Of a stretch of 64,000 nucleotides of DNA, positions 60,505 to 64,000 are shown piece by piece (the stretch's first letter is position 1; every line of letters starts with the position of its first letter). Source of the stretch: a candidate division KSB1 bacterium (GTDB lineage Bacteria; Zhuqueibacterota; Zhuqueibacteria; Zhuqueibacterales; Zhuqueibacteraceae); assembly GCA_034506175.1 (NCBI GenBank), contig JAPDQB010000028.1:20818-84817 (forward strand), written 5' to 3'. The translations under genes and the position numbers were made by a program. The notes under the pieces are model-generated. The model did no database searches and was not told the DNA's origin. It saw only the letters and a program-made list of their open reading frames with translations.

Positions 60505-63192
60505 ATGAAAAAGATTACGACATCATTTCCATTCATTTATTGCATTTTGTTCGTAGCCGGCGAGTTGAGCGCGCAAACGTTTACGCCGAAGCCCAATTCG
60601 CCCATTGCCAAAGGCGCGCATCCGCGTATTTTCGTGACCGCCGACGGCGTGGCAGCCATGCGCGGCCGCATCAAAAATCACTACAAAACGGATTTTCAAA
60701 ATTTTATTGACGATCTCGACAATCTCTATAACGTCAACGCCGGCTCCGGCAATCTGGCGGAATGGAATGAACTTTTCGGGGCGACGCGCGCGTTTGCGCT
60801 GCTTTATCAGGTCGATCCGGCGACGATTGACGGTGTTCGGGCGAAGCGCACAAAAAAAGAATATGGCCAAAAAGCCATTGAGCTGGGACTTCATCTTGCG
60901 CAAAAACTGCCGGATGATTGGGATGATCTGCATCACGGCGCCAGCAATCTGACCACCAGCGAAGGCGGGTTGGCGAGCTTGGCGCTGCAAGTCGTCTATG
61001 ATTGGACGCACGATTTGTCGACTTTGGAGCAGCGCCGCGCCCTGGCTTCGCGTTTGATCACGATGTGGAACAACCGCTATGATTCCGAGAAAGTGAAATT
61101 GGAAAATCATTACGCTGCGAACGTTCACATCTATGCCGGGGCGTTGTGTTTTTATGGTGACGCTGACCTTGGCGCTTCTTTTATGGCGGCCGCCGGGCAA
61201 ATGATGAACTCGTTTCAAGACGTCTTCATCGAGCGCCAGCTTGGTGTCGCCGCAAAACTTTTTGAAGGATCGAGCGATTGGATGGAAGGCGATTCTTACA
61301 GCATGGACGCTTTCACCGGCCTGATGATGCTCGCCGGCGCTGCGGGCAGCGCGCTCGGCGAGAATTTCTTTGCAACCAACCCCTGGCTGCACTTTGCGCC
61401 GCATTACATTTATTACAGCCTCATCCCGATGCCGTACAAAGGCGAATATTATATGACACAGCAGAACACCAGCAGCGCCTGGAAAGTCCGCGATCGCACA
61501 ACCTCGGCGATCATGAACATGGCGGCGGCTTCGCTGAGCGCGGCGGATCCGAATCTCGCGGGGTTTGCGGCCTGGTTTTGTGAAAGAAGTCCGTACGGCC
61601 TGCGCGTCGATGATTACGCCTACTACAAGCCGCATCTTTATGACTTCTTTTATAAATTCGTATTCGGAACCAGAATCGTGCCGAAGAAATCACCCGACGA
61701 GGCGGGCATTCCGTTGAGTGTTCATCTCGGTCAAATGCACGCGATGCGCTCCGACCACGGCTACGATGAGGCCACGCTCATTCAATTTTTCAGCATGCAA
61801 TACTGGTATCCGAACGGGCATAATGAAGAGGAGATCGGCTCATTCAATCTGCATCGTTTTGGGCCGCTGGTGATCGCTGCCACTTGCACCAAAAACGCCG
61901 GCTCCGGCATTCCACGCGCTGAATCCGGCAAGGGCATGGCGCAAAACAACGTGTTCGGCCTGGGGCCGGACAAGGAACTCGCGCTCGAAAAGGGCAGCAT
62001 CGGTGACGAGGCCGATACGACGCAAGATTTTCTGATCGGCGCGAACAGCCACATCGGCACGGTGGATGCCCGGGAGTATCAGCCCGGATCTTATGATTAC
62101 GTAAATTATAACTACACGCGCAGCTACAAGGCCGGCAATAAAACGAAGCTGGCGCGCCGGGCGCTGGTGTATTTGCGCGGCCCGGTCAATCACGAGTTCG
62201 TCGTCGTTATGGATCGCGTCGACTCCCAAGAAGAAAAATATTTCGTCATTCATACGCCGGTGGATATCGAAGCCGTGGGAGGAACGTGGAACGCTGCTGG
62301 CAAGGGGCATTGGACGAGTGCCGTGAAAACCGTGAAAGTCACCAACCGCATCGATCGCAGCCACGGGCAAATGTATTTGACCTCGGTGCTGCCGCAGAAT
62401 ACGACGCTGCACAAATTCGGCGGCCCGGGTTACGAGTGGGTGTGGGCCGACGGCTCGCCGCTTGATTATCGCGGCTCGTTCGAGGAAATTGGGCGCTATC
62501 TGTTCAGCGATCACACGCTGCAGATTCGCTCGCGGGAAAATCTTTTTTTAACCGTCATGCAAATCGGCGACGCCAACACCATGGGCGAAAAAGCGCCGGT
62601 GGAGGGCATTTCCGGAATGATTTGGATCGGCGCCTTGATCGACAAAGAACGTTTGGTGATTTTCAGCAAGGACGAAAAGCCGATGGGAAATCTTTATTAC
62701 ACGATCAACAGCAATAAAACCGTTCAACATTTGGTGACTGAACTCGAGAAGAGAAGAGAGTTTGTGGTGACAAAAGGCGGGGCTATGATCGCCAGAGGAA
62801 CCACCGGCCGCAACGGCACGATTGCTTTTTCCGATCCTCCGAACGGCGCGGCAACCTATACAATTGCGCTGGGGAGCGCCACCGCCGTTGATGAATCTCA
62901 CACAGCGATTATTCCTCGAACGATTGCAATGAAAAATTATCCCAATCCCTTCAATCCGAGCACGGCGATTACTTTTTCATTACCTTACTCAGGCCGCGTC
63001 ACGCTGGCGATTTATAACACCGCCGGGCAGTTGGTGAGAACGCTGCTGGCAGACACGCTGGCGGCTGGAACGCATCAGATCGGCTGGGATGCCACGACTG
63101 CTGACGGCACCCGCGTCGCCAGCGGCCTTTATCTCGGCCGGCTGGAATTTGACGGCCTGGTGGCACAGGTGAAATTGGTTTTGGCGAAATAA
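60505..63192 (+). CDS. secreted heparinase II/III-like protein with T9SS sorting domain
   Basis: 895 residues from ATG 60505, with signal peptide MKKITTSFPFIYCILFVAGE. An all-helical toroid (about 30-390; AHPRIFVTADGVAAMRGRIK, DDWDDLHHGASNLTTSEGG, ENHYAANVHIY) is followed by a beta-sandwich region (ARRALVYLRGPVNHEFVVVM, DRVDSQEEKYFVIHTPVDI), the layout of heparinase-II/III-type polysaccharide lyases. The C-terminal 90 residues form a T9SS sorting domain (MKNYPNPFNPSTAITFSLPY ending KLVLAK). Probably degrades uronic-acid polysaccharides at the cell surface. Lyase activity is inferred. Confidence 0.8.
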   Translation: MKKITTSFPFIYCILFVAGELSAQTFTPKPNSPIAKGAHPRIFVTADGVAAMRGRIKNHYKTDFQNFIDDLDNLYNVNAGSGNLAEWNELFGATRAFALLYQVDPATIDGVRAKRTKKEYGQKAIELGLHLAQKLPDDWDDLHHGASNLTTSEGGLASLALQVVYDWTHDLSTLEQRRALASRLITMWNNRYDSEKVKLENHYAANVHIYAGALCFYGDADLGASFMAAAGQMMNSFQDVFIERQLGVAAKLFEGSSDWMEGDSYSMDAFTGLMMLAGAAGSALGENFFATNPWLHFAPHYIYYSLIPMPYKGEYYMTQQNTSSAWKVRDRTTSAIMNMAAASLSAADPNLAGFAAWFCERSPYGLRVDDYAYYKPHLYDFFYKFVFGTRIVPKKSPDEAGIPLSVHLGQMHAMRSDHGYDEATLIQFFSMQYWYPNGHNEEEIGSFNLHRFGPLVIAATCTKNAGSGIPRAESGKGMAQNNVFGLGPDKELALEKGSIGDEADTTQDFLIGANSHIGTVDAREYQPGSYDYVNYNYTRSYKAGNKTKLARRALVYLRGPVNHEFVVVMDRVDSQEEKYFVIHTPVDIEAVGGTWNAAGKGHWTSAVKTVKVTNRIDRSHGQMYLTSVLPQNTTLHKFGGPGYEWVWADGSPLDYRGSFEEIGRYLFSDHTLQIRSRENLFLTVMQIGDANTMGEKAPVEGISGMIWIGALIDKERLVIFSKDEKPMGNLYYTINSNKTVQHLVTELEKRREFVVTKGGAMIARGTTGRNGTIAFSDPPNGAATYTIALGSATAVDESHTAIIPRTIAMKNYPNPFNPSTAITFSLPYSGRVTLAIYNTAGQLVRTLLADTLAAGTHQIGWDATTADGTRVASGLYLGRLEFDGLVAQVKLVLAK

Positions 63193-63223
63193 GACTAGGT
63201 GGGTCAATAACCGGAGCAATCGG

Positions 63224-63865
63224 TTATTTCATTAAAATTTTAGCTTGCGTTAAAAAGAAATTTTTCAGTTCCTCAATATCAACCGGTTTTATCATGCGCG
63301 GCAAGGGACCGATTTCTTCAATTTTCAGCAAGGAAACCGCGAGCCAGTAATCATCCAAACCGACATATTTTTGCCTGGCGTGTTGCAGAAGATCGGCAAA
63401 GGCGAACAATTCGCGGTCAATAAAGAAAACATCAATAAAATCTTTTGCCGCAGAACGATCAAAAAGGGCTGAAAGTTTGTTGCAGGAGATGTCAAGGGCG
63501 CTATCCAAAAAAATGCCGAATTCATCCGAGCGGGCTTTCGGTTGCAATCGATAGGGCGAATCCTGCGCAAAGTCGCATTTGATCGCTTCCCCTTCCTGCC
63601 CATGAAGAAAAACCTCGAGAAAAGTTTTGAACTGCCGGCGAATTTCTATTCTGGCTCCCATCTCCTGCACGACTTTTTCAAGCACTGGCAAGACTTGAGG
63701 AACTTGTTCCGGCTGGTCGGTGAAAAAATCAAGATCCTCGGAATAGCGATGATGAAGAAAAAATGCGCTCAAGGCCGTTCCACCGGTTAGGAAAAACGCT
63801 TCATTCAGCGCGGATTTTCCCATGTGTTTTAGCAAACTTTCTTGCAACGGTGTCAGAATATCCAT
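63224..63865 (-). CDS. AbiEii/AbiGii-type nucleotidyltransferase toxin
   Basis: 213 residues. The AbiEii motif is intact: FLTGGTALSAFFLHHRYSED LDFFT (about 25-49, with the catalytic Gly-Gly and Asp pair). AbiE systems cause abortive phage infection and act as toxin-antitoxin pairs with an AbiEi regulator normally just upstream. Upstream here is the edge of an IS630-like element, so the antitoxin is not seen in the window. Start ATG 63865. Confidence 0.83.
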   Translation of the reverse strand: MDILTPLQESLLKHMGKSALNEAFFLTGGTALSAFFLHHRYSEDLDFFTDQPEQVPQVLPVLEKVVQEMGARIEIRRQFKTFLEVFLHGQEGEAIKCDFAQDSPYRLQPKARSDEFGIFLDSALDISCNKLSALFDRSAAKDFIDVFFIDRELFAFADLLQHARQKYVGLDDYWLAVSLLKIEEIGPLPRMIKPVDIEELKNFFLTQAKILMK

Positions 63866-63877
63866 AACTGCCTTCTA

Positions 63878-64000
63878 GTGCACTGTTACTTTAATTTGTT
63901 TATGTCATAATTTTTTCATATCTTTCCTCAAAAGGTCATCTGATTCTGAGAGGAAAGCGTATGAAAAAATATCATGTCAAACTTTCCGCGTCAAAACGCC
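63878..64000 (+). mobile_element. left edge of an IS630-like insertion sequence (partial)
   Basis: TA at 63876-63877 is followed by GTGCACTGTTACTTTAATTT, the expected position of an IS630 terminal repeat beside its TA target. An ORF begins at 63961 (ATG, AGAGGA 6 nt upstream) and reads MKKYHVKLSASKR to the window edge, matching the typical IS630 transposase N-terminus (MKKYxVxL). The right part lies outside the window, so the class rests on this short N-terminus and the TA. Confidence 0.5.

Overview
The window is a dense, GC-rich bacterial chromosome segment with short AT-rich intergenic gaps. It fits an uncultured member of the FCB group (Bacteroidota/Calditrichota/KSB1-like). The main signs are three secreted proteins with C-terminal type IX secretion (T9SS) sorting domains carrying the YPNP(F/T) hallmark, a PorV-family outer-membrane protein, a TonB-dependent receptor with an STN domain and carboxypeptidase-like repeat, DUF5683-like proteins, and the futalosine-pathway enzyme MqnD. 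The phylum call is inference. No rRNA, tRNA or CRISPR array was seen.

Layout. 0-7.6 kb, minus strand: a sugar operon with a GHMP kinase, a sugar-1-phosphate nucleotidyltransferase, a GH109-like NAD-dependent glycosidase with a Tat signal, a Na+/solute symporter with a 53-residue membrane partner, a galactokinase and an M20 peptidase. 7.6-11.6 kb: remains of an oligopeptide ABC transporter (two ATPases, one permease), split by a decayed two-gene insertion on the other strand. 11.6-15.4 kb: YajQ, a ParB-like protein and a ferritin-like protein (minus), then a SET-domain protein, a flavin reductase and a DUF4383 membrane protein (plus). 15.5-18.7 kb: a SNF2-type helicase and a cysteine-rich partner, separated by tandem repeats. 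18.7-22.2 kb: MqnD, a DUF4143 ATPase followed by a second diverged copy of the mqnD 3' end, and an SDR reductase. 22.3-33.6 kb, plus strand: an envelope block with a structured leader RNA, PorV, a degenerate M6-like surface protein, CreD, a metalloprotease/beta-propeller/barrel protein and two DUF5683-like proteins.

33.5-39.7 kb: NAD(P)H-hydrate repair (NnrD/E), AcpS, an ECF sigma factor, a double-FHA protein, a DUF4160/DUF2442 pair and glutamine-dependent NAD synthetase. 40.1-43.1 kb: a second protease/propeller/barrel protein. 43.2-46.3 kb: xylose isomerase and xylulokinase. 46.4-53.5 kb, plus strand: an envelope cluster with a helix-hairpin-helix protein, Spy-like proteins, a Rieske lipoprotein, an STN-Spy fusion, a TonB receptor and a Tat-exported, T9SS-tagged intradiol dioxygenase. 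53.5-60.1 kb, minus strand: M28 peptidase, two GNAT acetyltransferases, a DinB protein and DASS and MHS carboxylate transporters. 60.5-64 kb: a secreted heparinase-II/III-like protein, an AbiEii nucleotidyltransferase and the edge of an IS630-like element.

Recurring themes are T9SS surface export, sugar and carboxylate scavenging, dispersed intergenic hairpin repeats (a two-tier hairpin family with four copies and a GTAGCGCAG palindrome family with three), and several gene remnants. Three apparent single-base frameshifts sit at homopolymers. They could be real decay or sequence error.
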